A DNA stretch of 64,000 nucleotides, taken from assembly GCA_947451145.1 (NCBI GenBank), contig CANFXW010000016.1:1-64000 (forward strand), written 5' to 3'. Made by a program: the position numbers and the translations under genes. The notes under the pieces were generated by a model. The model worked only from the letters and a program-made list of their open reading frames with translations, ran no database searches and had not been told where the DNA came from. The stretch is from Sphingomonadaceae bacterium (GTDB lineage Bacteria > Pseudomonadota > Alphaproteobacteria > Sphingomonadales > Sphingomonadaceae). Positions 16,832-25,673 of the stretch are shown here, piece after piece; position 1 is the stretch's first letter, and each line of letters starts with the position of its first letter.

Positions 16832-17098
16832 TCAGCCTTCCGGCTTGGCGGCTGGTTCGGCCGGAACATCGGCAGGCGCGGCAGCATTGGACGCATCGTT
16901 TGTGGTGGCGCTGGACGTCTTGACCACCTTTGGTGCCTGCGGCGGAACCGAAGTTGCCGTATCGAGCGGCAGCATGGCATCGCTCGCCGATCCGGGCAGA
17001 ATCTCGCCCCCGGCGGCAGTCTGCTTGTCGGTCTGGCCCTTGTTGCAGGCACCGAGTGCCAGCAAGGCAGCAAGGGCAAGATGGCGGGCTTTGATCAT
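16832..17098 (-). CDS. Small lipoprotein of unknown function
   Basis: An 88-residue protein with a lipoprotein signal ending in LGAC (lipidated Cys at residue 18), then a low-complexity Ala/Pro/Lys tail with no recognisable domain. It starts inside the end of lipB (ATGA overlap) and is followed after six bases by the eamA gene, so the three genes look like one transcription unit. Confidence 0.7.
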   Translation of the reverse strand: MIKARHLALAALLALGACNKGQTDKQTAAGGEILPGSASDAMLPLDTATSVPPQAPKVVKTSSATTNDASNAAAPADVPAEPAAKPEG

Positions 17099-17787
17099 GC
17101 GAATGTCTCCGGCGGGCAGGCCTTGTCGAGCTGGTCGAGAAACTCCCCGGCCCGCGCCAGCAATGCCCGATCCCAGTCCTCGCTGGCAAGCGTCAAGCCG
17201 AGCCGTTCAAGGCTCGTCACCCCGGCATCGCTGATTCCGCAAGGGACAATGCCGGTGAAATGGGTAAGATCGGGCGCGAGATTGACCGAAAACCCGTGCA
17301 TCGTCACCCATTTGCGGATGCGAACGCCGATCGCGCCGATCTTTGCCTCGGAGCCGTCGATGTCGCGGGTCCAGATGCCGATCCGGCCTTCGGAGCGCCA
17401 TGACTGCACGCCGAAATCGCCAAGTGTGGCGATCACCCAGCCCTCCAGCGCATGGACAAAGCCACGCACATCGCGCGCGCGCTTGCGCAAATCGAGCAGG
17501 ACATAGCCGATCCGCTGCCCCGGCCCATGATAGGTATAGCGCCCGCCGCGCCCGGCCTGCACCACCTCGAACCGCGGATCGAGCAACTCACCCAAGGCAG
17601 CGCTGGTCCCGGCCGTATAGACCGGCGGGTGCTCGAGCAGCCACACCAGCTCCTGCGCCTCGCCCGTCGCGATGCCATCATTGCGCGCGTTCATCAGATC
17701 GAGCGCAACACGATAGGGCACCGGATCGTAATCGCGGCGCCACTCGATATCGGGCCAAGCCAAGTGGGGGGGAAGTTCGTCAACCAT
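17095..17787 (-). CDS. lipB: Octanoyltransferase LipB
   Basis: A 230-residue enzyme moving octanoyl from acyl carrier protein to lipoyl domains. The substrate loop [11 protein letters not shown] (residues 81-91), the catalytic Lys149 in [10 protein letters not shown] and the acyl-accepting Cys183 in [13 protein letters not shown] are all present. Length is typical. No lipA lies nearby. It heads the unit with the lipoprotein and the transporter. Confidence 0.95.
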   Translation of the reverse strand: MVDELPPHLAWPDIEWRRDYDPVPYRVALDLMNARNDGIATGEAQELVWLLEHPPVYTAGTSAALGELLDPRFEVVQAGRGGRYTYHGPGQRIGYVLLDLRKRARDVRGFVHALEGWVIATLGDFGVQSWRSEGRIGIWTRDIDGSEAKIGAIGVRIRKWVTMHGFSVNLAPDLTHFTGIVPCGISDAGVTSLERLGLTLASEDWDRALLARAGEFLDQLDKACPPETFA

Positions 17788-17852
17788 TCGCGCATTGCGT
17801 GGCGGGCTTTGTCGTGGTTATCAAGAGCCAAGACGCAAACAGGGAAATGCCA

Positions 17853-18665
17853 ATGAAATTCGACTCGATGCGGGCCTGGAACGAGGCCGTGGCGATGCTC
17901 AAGACCAACCGCGATGTGCTGGTGGCGCTCGGCGGGGTTTTCCTGTTGCTCCCTTCGCTGGCCATCATGCTGCTGTTTCCGCCGCCCGATATGCAGGGCG
18001 TCAAAGAGCCTAAGGCGATTATTGCGCTGTTCAGTGAATGGTTTCAGGCCAATTGGCCGCCAGTGGTCGTGCTGTCGCTGATTACCACGATTGGCACGCT
18101 GGCCGTGCTCGCCATGCTATCCAGCCGCCATCGCCCGACCGTGGCCGAGGCGATCAGGATGGGCGCGATTGCCCTGCTGCCGCTGGTCGCTGCACAATTG
18201 CTGATGGGGATGGGCGTTGGCCTGTTTGGCGGAATCATCATCGCCATTGGCGCGGCAACGCAAGTGGGGGCCGTCGCCGCTGTGGCTTTCGTCAGCGTCT
18301 TACTGATGATGCTTTACGTGGTAGTGCGGTCGATGCTGGTCACCCCGGTCGTGGTCAATGAGCAGACCTATAACCCGGTGAAAGCCCTGAGGCGCACGTG
18401 GTCGCTGACGGATGGCAATTTCTGGCGCCTGCTCGGCTTTTTTGCCCTGCTGACCGTAGCGACCTATATCGTCAGCGCTCTGATTGGTGGCATGGGGCGC
18501 TTGCTGTTTACCCTGATCGCCGGGCCAGATGGCGGCAAGATCGGGGCCTCGGTGGTTGCCAGCATTGTCGGCGCAATCACAAACCTCGTCTACCTCGCAG
18601 CCTTGGCGGCTACCCACCGCCAGCTTTCGGGCGATATCGAGAAGGTTGGCGAGACCTTCGCCTAG
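17853..18665 (+). CDS. Polytopic membrane protein, GDPD membrane-domain-like
   Basis: A 270-residue integral membrane protein with about six helices. The central NPVKALRRTWSLTDGNFWRLL matches the duplicated membrane domain found in bacterial glycerophosphoryl-diester phosphodiesterase membrane proteins and DUF7847-like families; no catalytic domain is attached. The start at 17853 is preferred because AGGGAA lies seven bases upstream; an ATG at 17847 is closer. The open frame continues upstream but only as antisense of lipB. Function unknown. Confidence 0.75.
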   Translation: MKFDSMRAWNEAVAMLKTNRDVLVALGGVFLLLPSLAIMLLFPPPDMQGVKEPKAIIALFSEWFQANWPPVVVLSLITTIGTLAVLAMLSSRHRPTVAEAIRMGAIALLPLVAAQLLMGMGVGLFGGIIIAIGAATQVGAVAAVAFVSVLLMMLYVVVRSMLVTPVVVNEQTYNPVKALRRTWSLTDGNFWRLLGFFALLTVATYIVSALIGGMGRLLFTLIAGPDGGKIGASVVASIVGAITNLVYLAALAATHRQLSGDIEKVGETFA

Positions 18666-18686
18666 GTTCGGCGTCTAAGGCCGTGC

Positions 18687-19313
18687 CTAGTCCTTCCAGC
18701 CCCAATAGAGCTTGCAGGGCAGGATATTGAGCGGTTCGAAATCCGCGTCGATGCGGTTGAAATGCACCGCCATGAAATCGCGCGCCTTGGCGGTAAACTG
18801 ATAGACCAGAAAGGCCCCGCCGGGCCGCAAGACCCGGTGCGTGGCGGCAGCGATCGCCGGGCCAACGCCATCGGGAAGCGTCGTGAATGGCAGGCCTGAC
18901 AAGACATAGTCGGCGTGCTCATGACCAAAGCCGCGGACAATATCTTCGACATCGGCGGCCGATCCCAGCACCGCTACAAAACGACTGTCAGTGATGGTCT
19001 TGCGCAGGTAGTCGATGAACAGCGGATTCGTATCGATGACGATCAGCTGGCCATCGCGGCGCAGGCGATCGAGCACCGGGCGGCAGAATGTGCCGACGCC
19101 CGGACCATATTCGACGAAGACCTTGCATTCGTCCCACTTCACCGGCTTCAGCATGCGGGCGATGGTGAAACGCGAAGAGGGGATGATCGATCCGACCATC
19201 ACCGGATGTTCAAGGAACCCTTCGAAAAACACGCCGAGTGGACCCAGCTTGCGCGAGATCCGGCGCATGACCTTCCGCGGCCATGCTTCGCGGGCGAGCT
19301 CTGGGCTGGTCAT
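18687..19313 (-). CDS. SAM-dependent methyltransferase, phospholipid N-methyltransferase-like
   Basis: A 208-residue class I methyltransferase. The SAM motif is VEYGPGVGTFCRPVLDRL, followed by the acidic IDTNPLF and the post-motif LSGLPFTTLPDGV, the arrangement seen in PmtA-type phosphatidylethanolamine methyltransferases and related rRNA dimethylase folds. Likely substrates are membrane phospholipids, but an alternative small-molecule target is possible. The ATG at 19313 is chosen; the frame also opens with GTG at 19385. Confidence 0.75.
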   Translation of the reverse strand: MTSPELAREAWPRKVMRRISRKLGPLGVFFEGFLEHPVMVGSIIPSSRFTIARMLKPVKWDECKVFVEYGPGVGTFCRPVLDRLRRDGQLIVIDTNPLFIDYLRKTITDSRFVAVLGSAADVEDIVRGFGHEHADYVLSGLPFTTLPDGVGPAIAAATHRVLRPGGAFLVYQFTAKARDFMAVHFNRIDADFEPLNILPCKLYWGWKD

Positions 19314-19400
19314 GTCAGGAAAAGTCTCGCGCTGTGAAAGGCATCGCGGGCTGCGTTTGCAAATTTGCCCCTGCTTGGCAAGCACCTAGAGCGGCGGGCA

Positions 19401-19745
19401 TCACAGGATCTCGTGAACTTTCTCCTGCGGGCGGCAGAGCAGAACACCCTTTTCGGTCTCGACCAGCGGGCGCTCGATCAGGATCGGATCGGCAGCCATG
19501 GCGGCAAGGATCGTTTCGGCGCTGGCTGATGGAAGCCCGCGCTCTTCGGCATCGGTGCCGCGCAGGCGCAGGCCCTGAGCCGGAGTCATGCCGGCATCGC
19601 GATAGAGCTGGGCAAGCTTCTCGGCGCTCGGCGGGTTCTTGATATACTCGATTACGGTGAGCTCAACCCCAGGGGTTTCCTGCAGGATCGCCATGGTTTT
19701 GCGCGATGTGCCGCAATTGGGGTTGTGCCAAATCGTTGCCTTCAT
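19401..19745 (-). CDS. arsC: ArsC-family arsenate reductase-like protein
   Basis: A 114-residue thioredoxin-fold protein of the glutaredoxin-dependent ArsC family. The N-terminal HNPNCGTSRK carries the active Cys (residue 11), and the C-terminal RPLVETEKGVLLCRP fits the anion-binding Arg region. No other ars gene (arsR, arsB, acr3) is present, so a general reductase role (YfgD/Spx-like) is possible. The start at 19745 follows GGAG and GAAGG. It is divergent from the iron-receptor gene across 132 bp that hold Fur-like boxes. Confidence 0.82.
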   Translation of the reverse strand: MKATIWHNPNCGTSRKTMAILQETPGVELTVIEYIKNPPSAEKLAQLYRDAGMTPAQGLRLRGTDAEERGLPSASAETILAAMAADPILIERPLVETEKGVLLCRPQEKVHEIL

Positions 19746-19820
19746 TGCCTTCGTACTCCCGGGCTGCCGTGCAGGTGCCCTAACGCGACGGGAAAGCGTC
19801 TGCAATTTTATCCTTGTTAT

Positions 19821-19835
19821 TGCGAACGACTCGCA
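19821..19835. promoter_or_regulatory. Fur-like operator, box 1
   Basis: Perfect inverted repeat TGCGA-ACGAC-TCGCA, 43 bases before the TonB receptor ATG and in the divergent arsC promoter region. The form fits iron-regulator boxes of sphingomonads. Binding is inferred. Confidence 0.6.
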
Positions 19836-19849
19836 TTAGCGGATCGGTA

Positions 19850-19866
19850 TTGAGAATCTCTCGCAA
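19850..19866. promoter_or_regulatory. Fur-like operator, box 2
   Basis: Imperfect inverted repeat TTGAGA-ATCTC-TCGCAA, with its centre 30 bases from the centre of box 1 and its end 11 bases before the ATG. Together the boxes could block transcription and translation start. Confidence 0.45.
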
Positions 19867-19877
19867 TAGGAACAGCA

Positions 19878-21977
19878 ATGCAACCCTCCGGCCTTCCCGC
19901 CCTTTTCGCCGCCCTCGCTCTGGCAAGCCCGGCGATGGCAGAGGATCTGGCGGAAGACGCCGATTCGAACGCAATCGTCGTCATGGGCGCGCACAGCGAT
20001 TACCGCCAAGTGAGCACGGCAACCGCAACCAAGACCGATACTCCGCTGATCGATGTTCCCCAGACGGTAACGGTACTAAACCGCGAGCGGCTGGACGATC
20101 AGGCCGTTGCCCAACTCGGTGAGGCCCTGCGCTATGTCCCCGGCGTCGTTCTCTCCAGCGGCGAGGGAAACCGTGACCAGATTGTCCTGCGCGGGCAGCC
20201 CAGCACCGCCGACTTCTATCTCGACGGCCTGCGCGACGATGCCCAGTATTATCGCCCGCTCTATAACACCGAGCGGATCGAGGTGCTGAAAGGCGCAAAC
20301 GCGATGATCTTCGGCCGCGGCGGCGGCGGCGGGGTGATCAATCGCGTTTCCAAGGTGGCAGTTTTCGGCGAGAGCAGAGGCACGCTGGCAGGAAGCATAG
20401 ACACCTTCGGCGCATGGTCGCTTTCGGGAGATGTCAGCCAGCCGCTTTCCGATGACGTTGCATTGCGGCTTAACGGCACGCATGAGGAGTTCAACAACCA
20501 CCGTGACTACTATCGTGGCCACTTCACCGGCATTGCGCCCACGCTGGGTGCCAGGCTAGGCGCGGATACTGCACTGCAGCTTGGCTATGAAAATGCCGAA
20601 GACAGCCGGGTTGCCGACCGCGGGATCCCTTCACTGAACGGCGCACCGATCAGTGGTTATGACCACACTTTCTTCGGCAACCCCAGGGTCAACCAAAGCC
20701 TGGTGAAAGCCCACATTGCCCGCGCCCGGCTGAATCACAGCTTTTCGGACAGCCTGTCGGCCAATTTCACCGCGCAATACGCCACCTATGACAAGTACTA
20801 CGCCAATGTCGTTCCGGGTTCTGCGACAGCGGCAAGCGTTACGCTGACCGGCTATGACAACGGCGTGCAGCGCAGGAACCGGATCGCGCAGGGCAACCTG
20901 GTGTGGAAGGGCGAGGCATTCGGCCTGCGCCACACATTGCTGACCGGTTTCGAATATTCCGACCAAAGCACCGATTCCACCCGATCCGACATGCGCTTCA
21001 CCAGTTCGACCGGCGCGCTGGTGGCCAGTGTTTCGGTCCCGCTCGCGCAGCAGTTGGCCATCCCGGTGGTCAGTTTCACCGCCCCGACCACGGCCAGCAC
21101 ATCACAGGTCCGCACCCTGTCGGGCTATGTCCAGGACCAGATCGAGATCGGCGAGCATGTGCAAGTGGTTGCCGGCCTGCGCCATGATGATTTCCGCATT
21201 ACTTCACGCAACCTGATCAACGGCTTCGCCGCCAGCCGCAGCGATCGCAAGTGGTCGCCCAGACTGGGTCTGATCCTCAAGCCGCAGGCCAACCTCTCGA
21301 TCTATGCCAGCTATGCCAAGGGCTTCCTGCCGCAATCAGGCGACCAGTTCACCGTTCTCGCCGCCAATACCATGACGCTCGATCCCGAGGCCTTCCGCAG
21401 TCTGGAGGCCGGGGTGAAGTGGGATGTGAACTCAGGCCTGTCGCTGACCACAGCTCTGTTCCAGATCGACCGTTCGAACACGCGGGTCAGCGATCCCGCC
21501 AATCCCGGATTCTTTCTGGTGAGCGGCAAGAGCCGGGTGCGCGGCTTCGAGGCGACGGGGAATGGCCGGATCATGCCCGACTGGCAGCTCAGCCTAGGCT
21601 GGTCGCACCAGACCGGCGAGATTCTCTCGGCGATCACCAGCGGCTCCAGTCTGATCCCTGCCGGGCGCAAGCTCGACAAGTTGCCCGAGGATCAGGTCTC
21701 GCTGTGGTCGCGCTATGATGTCAGCGGCAATCTCGGCCTTGGGCTAGGCTTGATCCACCAGTCGAGCCAGTTCGCCACGATCAGCAACGCCGTGCGCCTG
21801 CCCGCCTTTGCCCGGGTGGATACGGCGGTGTTCTATGATGTGAGCAAGACCTTCGCGCTGCAGCTCAATCTCGAGAACGTGACCGGCACCCGCTATTATC
21901 CCAGCGCCAACAGCGATACCAACATCGCCCCCGCCAAGCCGTTCAATGCGCGGCTTACGGCACGGATGAAGTTCTAG
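19878..21977 (+). CDS. TonB-dependent siderophore receptor
   Basis: A 699-residue outer-membrane receptor. Signal peptide (residues 1-21, ending AMAE), plug domain with TPLIDVPQTVTVLNRERL, GRGGGGGVINRVSK and the plug/barrel junction, then a 22-strand barrel ending in the aromatic residue of RLTARMKF. It is closest to the FhuE/FpvA-type ferric-siderophore class but lacks the N-terminal signalling (STN) domain, so no sigma/anti-sigma control is implied. The AGGAACAGC ribosome site supports the ATG. Upstream Fur-like palindromes suggest induction by iron starvation. The stop overlaps the next gene convergently by four bases. Confidence 0.92.
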   Translation: MQPSGLPALFAALALASPAMAEDLAEDADSNAIVVMGAHSDYRQVSTATATKTDTPLIDVPQTVTVLNRERLDDQAVAQLGEALRYVPGVVLSSGEGNRDQIVLRGQPSTADFYLDGLRDDAQYYRPLYNTERIEVLKGANAMIFGRGGGGGVINRVSKVAVFGESRGTLAGSIDTFGAWSLSGDVSQPLSDDVALRLNGTHEEFNNHRDYYRGHFTGIAPTLGARLGADTALQLGYENAEDSRVADRGIPSLNGAPISGYDHTFFGNPRVNQSLVKAHIARARLNHSFSDSLSANFTAQYATYDKYYANVVPGSATAASVTLTGYDNGVQRRNRIAQGNLVWKGEAFGLRHTLLTGFEYSDQSTDSTRSDMRFTSSTGALVASVSVPLAQQLAIPVVSFTAPTTASTSQVRTLSGYVQDQIEIGEHVQVVAGLRHDDFRITSRNLINGFAASRSDRKWSPRLGLILKPQANLSIYASYAKGFLPQSGDQFTVLAANTMTLDPEAFRSLEAGVKWDVNSGLSLTTALFQIDRSNTRVSDPANPGFFLVSGKSRVRGFEATGNGRIMPDWQLSLGWSHQTGEILSAITSGSSLIPAGRKLDKLPEDQVSLWSRYDVSGNLGLGLGLIHQSSQFATISNAVRLPAFARVDTAVFYDVSKTFALQLNLENVTGTRYYPSANSDTNIAPAKPFNARLTARMKF

Positions 21978-22477
21978 GCCTGCTTCATCGCGGGTACTGC
22001 ACCCTGCTGCACCGGCGCTTCCAGTCCGCGCATCAGACGGCCTGCGCGCTGCACGGCGCGGACGAGGCGCGGGTAGACGCCGCAGCGGCACAGGTTGGTG
22101 AGCGCACCCCTGATCTCGTCTTCCTGCGGATCGGCATTGCGGGTGAGCAGGGCGGCACCGGCCATGACGATGCCGGGGGTGCAGAACCCGCATTGGATCG
22201 CCCCTTCATCGAGCATCGCCTGCTGCATCGGGTGGAGGCCCTCCTTACCCAGCCCTTCAATCGTGGTGACGCTCCGCCCCTCGGCCTCGGCAAGCGACAG
22301 CGTGCAGGCCATCAGCGGCGCGCCATCGACGATCACCGTGCAGGTACCGCATTCGCCCACGCCGCAGCCATATTTCGCGCCGGTCAGATTGGCACCATCG
22401 CGCAGCGCCCAAAGCAACGGGGTCTGCGGGTCCATGCGGAATTCAAGCGGCTGCCCGTTGACGGTAAGGCTGGTCAT
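21974..22477 (-). CDS. (2Fe-2S)-binding protein, molybdenum-hydroxylase small-subunit type
   Basis: A 167-residue protein with the two-cluster layout of XDH/CoxS/IorA small subunits. The plant-ferredoxin-like part has CGVGECGTCTVIVDG and the helical part has CGFCTPG and CRCGVYPR. These subunits pass electrons from a Mo-cofactor large subunit, but no large subunit is adjacent; the complete pair lies 26 kb away at 48805-51476. It ends the M48 - DsbA - M48 operon (ATGA overlap), an unusual setting. Confidence 0.88.
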   Translation of the reverse strand: MTSLTVNGQPLEFRMDPQTPLLWALRDGANLTGAKYGCGVGECGTCTVIVDGAPLMACTLSLAEAEGRSVTTIEGLGKEGLHPMQQAMLDEGAIQCGFCTPGIVMAGAALLTRNADPQEDEIRGALTNLCRCGVYPRLVRAVQRAGRLMRGLEAPVQQGAVPAMKQA

Positions 22478-23460
22478 CGCTGTGCTTTAACCTCGAGCGG
22501 AAAGGGTGTGAAGCGAAAGCGCCAATCGCGCAGGCCTGCCGCATCGGCTGGTGTCTTTTCGATTACCTGCAGTTCGGCTTTGATCATCTTGATCCGGGTT
22601 TCGGTGCGATCATGATCGGGGCTGGTGAAGTGTCCCGCCAGCCACTTCGCGCCCCAGTTCCGGACAAAGACCGGCGCTGCCTTGGGATCATACCCGGCAT
22701 TGGCCATCAGCCAGACTGACAGCCGGTCGGCCTCGCGCTCGGTCTCGCGCACATTGGCAATGCTCCGCCCAATCGCCTTGAGCCTTGCGCGATGCCGCAG
22801 CACATTGTGCGCCAGTTCATGCGCCACACCCCATGCCCGCTCGTCTTCTGTCTTGCCCTTTTGCAGTGTCGCAAGGCTCACCTGCACGATTCTGCCATCG
22901 GCCTGTCCGCCAGTGCCGGTGAGCAAAAGCTCGAAGCGGCTGCGGCAGGCGGGCACGCCGATCGGCACTGTGTCATCACCAGAGCCTAGCCCCAAGTGCA
23001 CTTTGCCATCGCGGGTCAGCGCGGCATCGATGCGGTCATAGACTTTATTCAGGCGCTGGTTGTCGTTTGCAGTCGCAGCGGGAAGTGCGCCAAGCGCCTC
23101 GCCCTCGACAGTCACAACTTCGGCGCCGGTCGCCAACCGCGATCGGGCAGCAGGAGAGCCAGCAGCAACAGCTTCTACTGCGAAATCACCATTGATCAGC
23201 AGCGCCTGTCTGATCTTTGCCGGTTCCGAAAAATTGCGCACATCAGCAAGTTGGAGGCCAATCGTGAGCTGTCGATCCGCGCAAAACGCCGCGCTTGCGC
23301 TGGCGAGACGGAAACCGATACTTTGCAGCATCGCGTCGTTTGCCTGCAATTCGCGCAAGCTCTGCTGCAATTCGGCTACTTCATCGGCCTGTGCCGGGGA
23401 TATAGCCAGCGACGCGGCAAGCCCAGCAGCAAGCCATAATCTAGCCACGCGCTTCGGCAA
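22474..23460 (-). CDS. Periplasmic M48-like metallopeptidase with PDZ-like segment
   Basis: A 328-residue exported protein. The signal peptide ends near residue 25 (AQAD). A PDZ-like segment (about 84-165, AAGSPAARSRLATGAEVVTV) precedes the zinc motif HELAH (His214-His218) and the third-ligand region EREADRLSVWLM (Glu243), the M48 arrangement. Substrates are unknown. It overlaps the DsbA-like gene by 20 bases and the 2Fe-2S gene by four, so it is translated in an operon. Confidence 0.82.
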   Translation of the reverse strand: MPKRVARLWLAAGLAASLAISPAQADEVAELQQSLRELQANDAMLQSIGFRLASASAAFCADRQLTIGLQLADVRNFSEPAKIRQALLINGDFAVEAVAAGSPAARSRLATGAEVVTVEGEALGALPAATANDNQRLNKVYDRIDAALTRDGKVHLGLGSGDDTVPIGVPACRSRFELLLTGTGGQADGRIVQVSLATLQKGKTEDERAWGVAHELAHNVLRHRARLKAIGRSIANVRETEREADRLSVWLMANAGYDPKAAPVFVRNWGAKWLAGHFTSPDHDRTETRIKMIKAELQVIEKTPADAAGLRDWRFRFTPFPLEVKAQR

Positions 23461-24175
23461 TGGCCTTGGCCAGCTTGTCTTGACCTACTGCACCTGAGAG
23501 CAGGCGATCACCCACCACCCAGCTCGGCGTACCGCTGAAACCAAGCTGGCGGGCGATCTCGATATTGCGGTTAAGCTCGTTCTCGTAACGCGGATCGGCC
23601 ATGGCGGCCTGCGCCTTCGCCAAATCGACACCAGCCGCCTTGGCAGCAGCCTCGATGCCTGCCTTGTCGGGACGGCCGATGGCGAACATCGCCTTGTGGA
23701 ACAGCGCGTACTTGCCCTGCGCGGCAGCGGCGAGGCCCATGCGGGCGGCATCGGCGCTTTCGGGCGCGATGATCGGCAGCTGCCGCACCACCACCTTGAG
23801 GTCGGGGTTGGCAGCAATCAGCGCTTCGACATCTTCCACCGAATGGCGGCAATAGGTGCAGGCGAAATCGGTGAATTCGACCAGAGTGACCTTACCATCT
23901 GGATTGCCGAGAACCTGCCCGGGCCATGCCTTTTCAACCTCGCCGCGCACACCCGCGAGCTGTTTGGCATCCTGTTTTTTCTGCAGCGCCTGCATGGCAT
24001 CGGGCAAAATTTCCGGATGCTCGAGCAGATAGTCATGCACCACCTGTTCGATCTCGGCCTTGTTCGCCACACCGCGATGCGATTGCCAGAACCAGCCGCC
24101 CGCCGCGCCTGCGATCAGGCAAGCCGCAGCTATAACGAGTGAGGACAGAGGACGGCGGGTTTCGGAGGTGGTCAT
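23441..24175 (-). CDS. DsbA-family thiol-disulfide oxidoreductase
   Basis: A 244-residue protein anchored by one N-terminal helix (about residues 11-30). A ScsC/Com1-like N-terminal helical segment is followed by a thioredoxin domain with the redox motif CTYC (Cys106, Cys109) and the cis-proline loop GTPSW. It likely forms or isomerises disulfides in periplasmic proteins. Its partner DsbB/DsbD is not here. The gene lies between two M48 peptidases, nine bases after the first, in a protein quality-control operon. Confidence 0.9.
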   Translation of the reverse strand: MTTSETRRPLSSLVIAAACLIAGAAGGWFWQSHRGVANKAEIEQVVHDYLLEHPEILPDAMQALQKKQDAKQLAGVRGEVEKAWPGQVLGNPDGKVTLVEFTDFACTYCRHSVEDVEALIAANPDLKVVVRQLPIIAPESADAARMGLAAAAQGKYALFHKAMFAIGRPDKAGIEAAAKAAGVDLAKAQAAMADPRYENELNRNIEIARQLGFSGTPSWVVGDRLLSGAVGQDKLAKAIAEARG

Positions 24176-24184
24176 GAACGCTGC

Positions 24185-25540
24185 CTACTTGCGCTTCTTC
24201 GCGCGTTCAATCTCCGCGCGCGCCTGCATGGCGATATCCTGTGCGCGAATCCAGTCTGGCGAGCCTTTTGGCAGGGCAGCCTCTGCCGCTTCAGCATTCC
24301 TCAACGCCGCGGGGAACTGGAGGAACATCGCCTGCTGTTCTGCGCTGGCAAGCTGCGCGCGCGGGGTATCGCCATTGGCGGCATAGACTACGCCCAATTG
24401 GTACCATGCATCGGGATTCTCCCGGTCACGAGCGACCGCCGCTTTCAGCACCCGCTGCGCCTCGGCGAGCATCGCCGGATCTTCGGTGGCAACCAGCGCA
24501 TGGCCAAAAGTGGTGGCGATCAGCGGCTGGTTCGATGTCAATTCTGTGGCGTGGCGCAAGGGGGCCAGCGCCTCCACCGGCTTTCCGGCCTCAAGCAGGA
24601 TCTGGCCCTTAAGCTCGAGGAAATAGGGATCGTTGGGCGCGGTGGCGAGCAAGGCATCTGCCTCTGCCATGGCTTTGTCGAGCAGCGCCTCCTTGTGCCA
24701 AGCATAGGCGCGGGCATAGCGGGCGGGGACCGATTTATCGGTTTCGGGATAGGCCTTAAGCGTATCCTTGGGGTCGGCGAGATAGCCATAGAGCTTGGCC
24801 CGGGCACGGCGGAAGCGGGCCTCCAGCGCGGGATCGCTGGGCTTGTTCCACGCCGGGTCTTTTTCATAGGCGTCCTGCAGATAGGAAATCCGATCCCCCT
24901 CAAGCGGGTGGGTGCTCATGTAAGGGTTCATGTCGGACTGGGCATAGCCCATCCGGTAAGCCTGATTGGCAAGCTTCTTGAAAAACTCGATCGAACCGCG
25001 CCCGCTGATCCCGGCCTTGGAGAGGTAGGTTGAACCGGCGGCGTCAGCCTGCGATTCCTGACCGCGGCTGAAGGCAAGATACTTGCCGAGCGCCGCCTGC
25101 TGCCCGGCCATCATGATGCCCATTGCCGCATCGCCGCCACCGGCCGCAGCTGCTGCCACGCCGAGCAGCAGCGAGAGCAGGCTGATCCCATTCGCCGCCT
25201 TTGCCCCCTGATCTCCGCTGATCGCGTGCCCCCCGGTGATGTGGCCAAGTTCATGGGCAATCACGCCCTGCACCTGATTGGCGCTGTCGGCAGCATTGAT
25301 CAGCCCGGAATTGATATAGACTACCTGTCCGCCAGCCACGAAGGCGTTGATCTCGGAATCGCCGACCAAGGCCACATCGACGTTTTTCGGATCAAGGCCA
25401 GCCGCAGAAACCAGCGAGCTCGCCATATCGTGAAACAGCGCCTCGGTTTCCGCATCGCGCAGGATCGATTGCGCCGCAGCCGTCTGGATCGGCAGCAGGA
25501 TCGCTGAAAGGGCAAGGGCAAAGCGGGATAGTTTGCGCAT
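24185..25540 (-). CDS. M48 metallopeptidase with TPR repeats (BepA-like)
   Basis: A 451-residue exported protein. The signal peptide ends near residue 24. The M48 domain has HELGHITGGH (His96, Glu97, His100) and the SRGQESQADAAG ligand region, and is followed by about five TPR units. This is the BepA/YfgC plan, a periplasmic chaperone-protease of outer-membrane protein assembly. The ATG at 25540 starts the signal peptide; the frame runs upstream to 25591. It heads the operon with the DsbA-like protein and the second M48 protein. Confidence 0.9.
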   Translation of the reverse strand: MRKLSRFALALSAILLPIQTAAAQSILRDAETEALFHDMASSLVSAAGLDPKNVDVALVGDSEINAFVAGGQVVYINSGLINAADSANQVQGVIAHELGHITGGHAISGDQGAKAANGISLLSLLLGVAAAAAGGGDAAMGIMMAGQQAALGKYLAFSRGQESQADAAGSTYLSKAGISGRGSIEFFKKLANQAYRMGYAQSDMNPYMSTHPLEGDRISYLQDAYEKDPAWNKPSDPALEARFRRARAKLYGYLADPKDTLKAYPETDKSVPARYARAYAWHKEALLDKAMAEADALLATAPNDPYFLELKGQILLEAGKPVEALAPLRHATELTSNQPLIATTFGHALVATEDPAMLAEAQRVLKAAVARDRENPDAWYQLGVVYAANGDTPRAQLASAEQQAMFLQFPAALRNAEAAEAALPKGSPDWIRAQDIAMQARAEIERAKKRK

Positions 25541-25616
25541 CGGGCGCCACCCAAGCGCCCGGGCCCTGAACCGCGGCTGAAGACTGTTCATGGGAACAGC
25601 CTAAATCGAAAACGAC

Positions 25617-25651
25617 CGGGGCGCCATGTCCTTGTCGAACATGGCGCCCCG
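25617..25651 (-). terminator. Intrinsic terminator-like hairpin of the PAS-like gene
   Basis: A perfect 12-bp inverted repeat (25617-25628 with 25640-25651, GGGGCGCCATG type) around an 11-base loop, 23 bases after the minus-strand stop at 25674. On that strand it is followed by GGTCGTTTTCGATTT, a weak T-run. Confidence 0.6.
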
Positions 25652-25673
25652 ACCGCTCGCTGTCAGACGAAAA

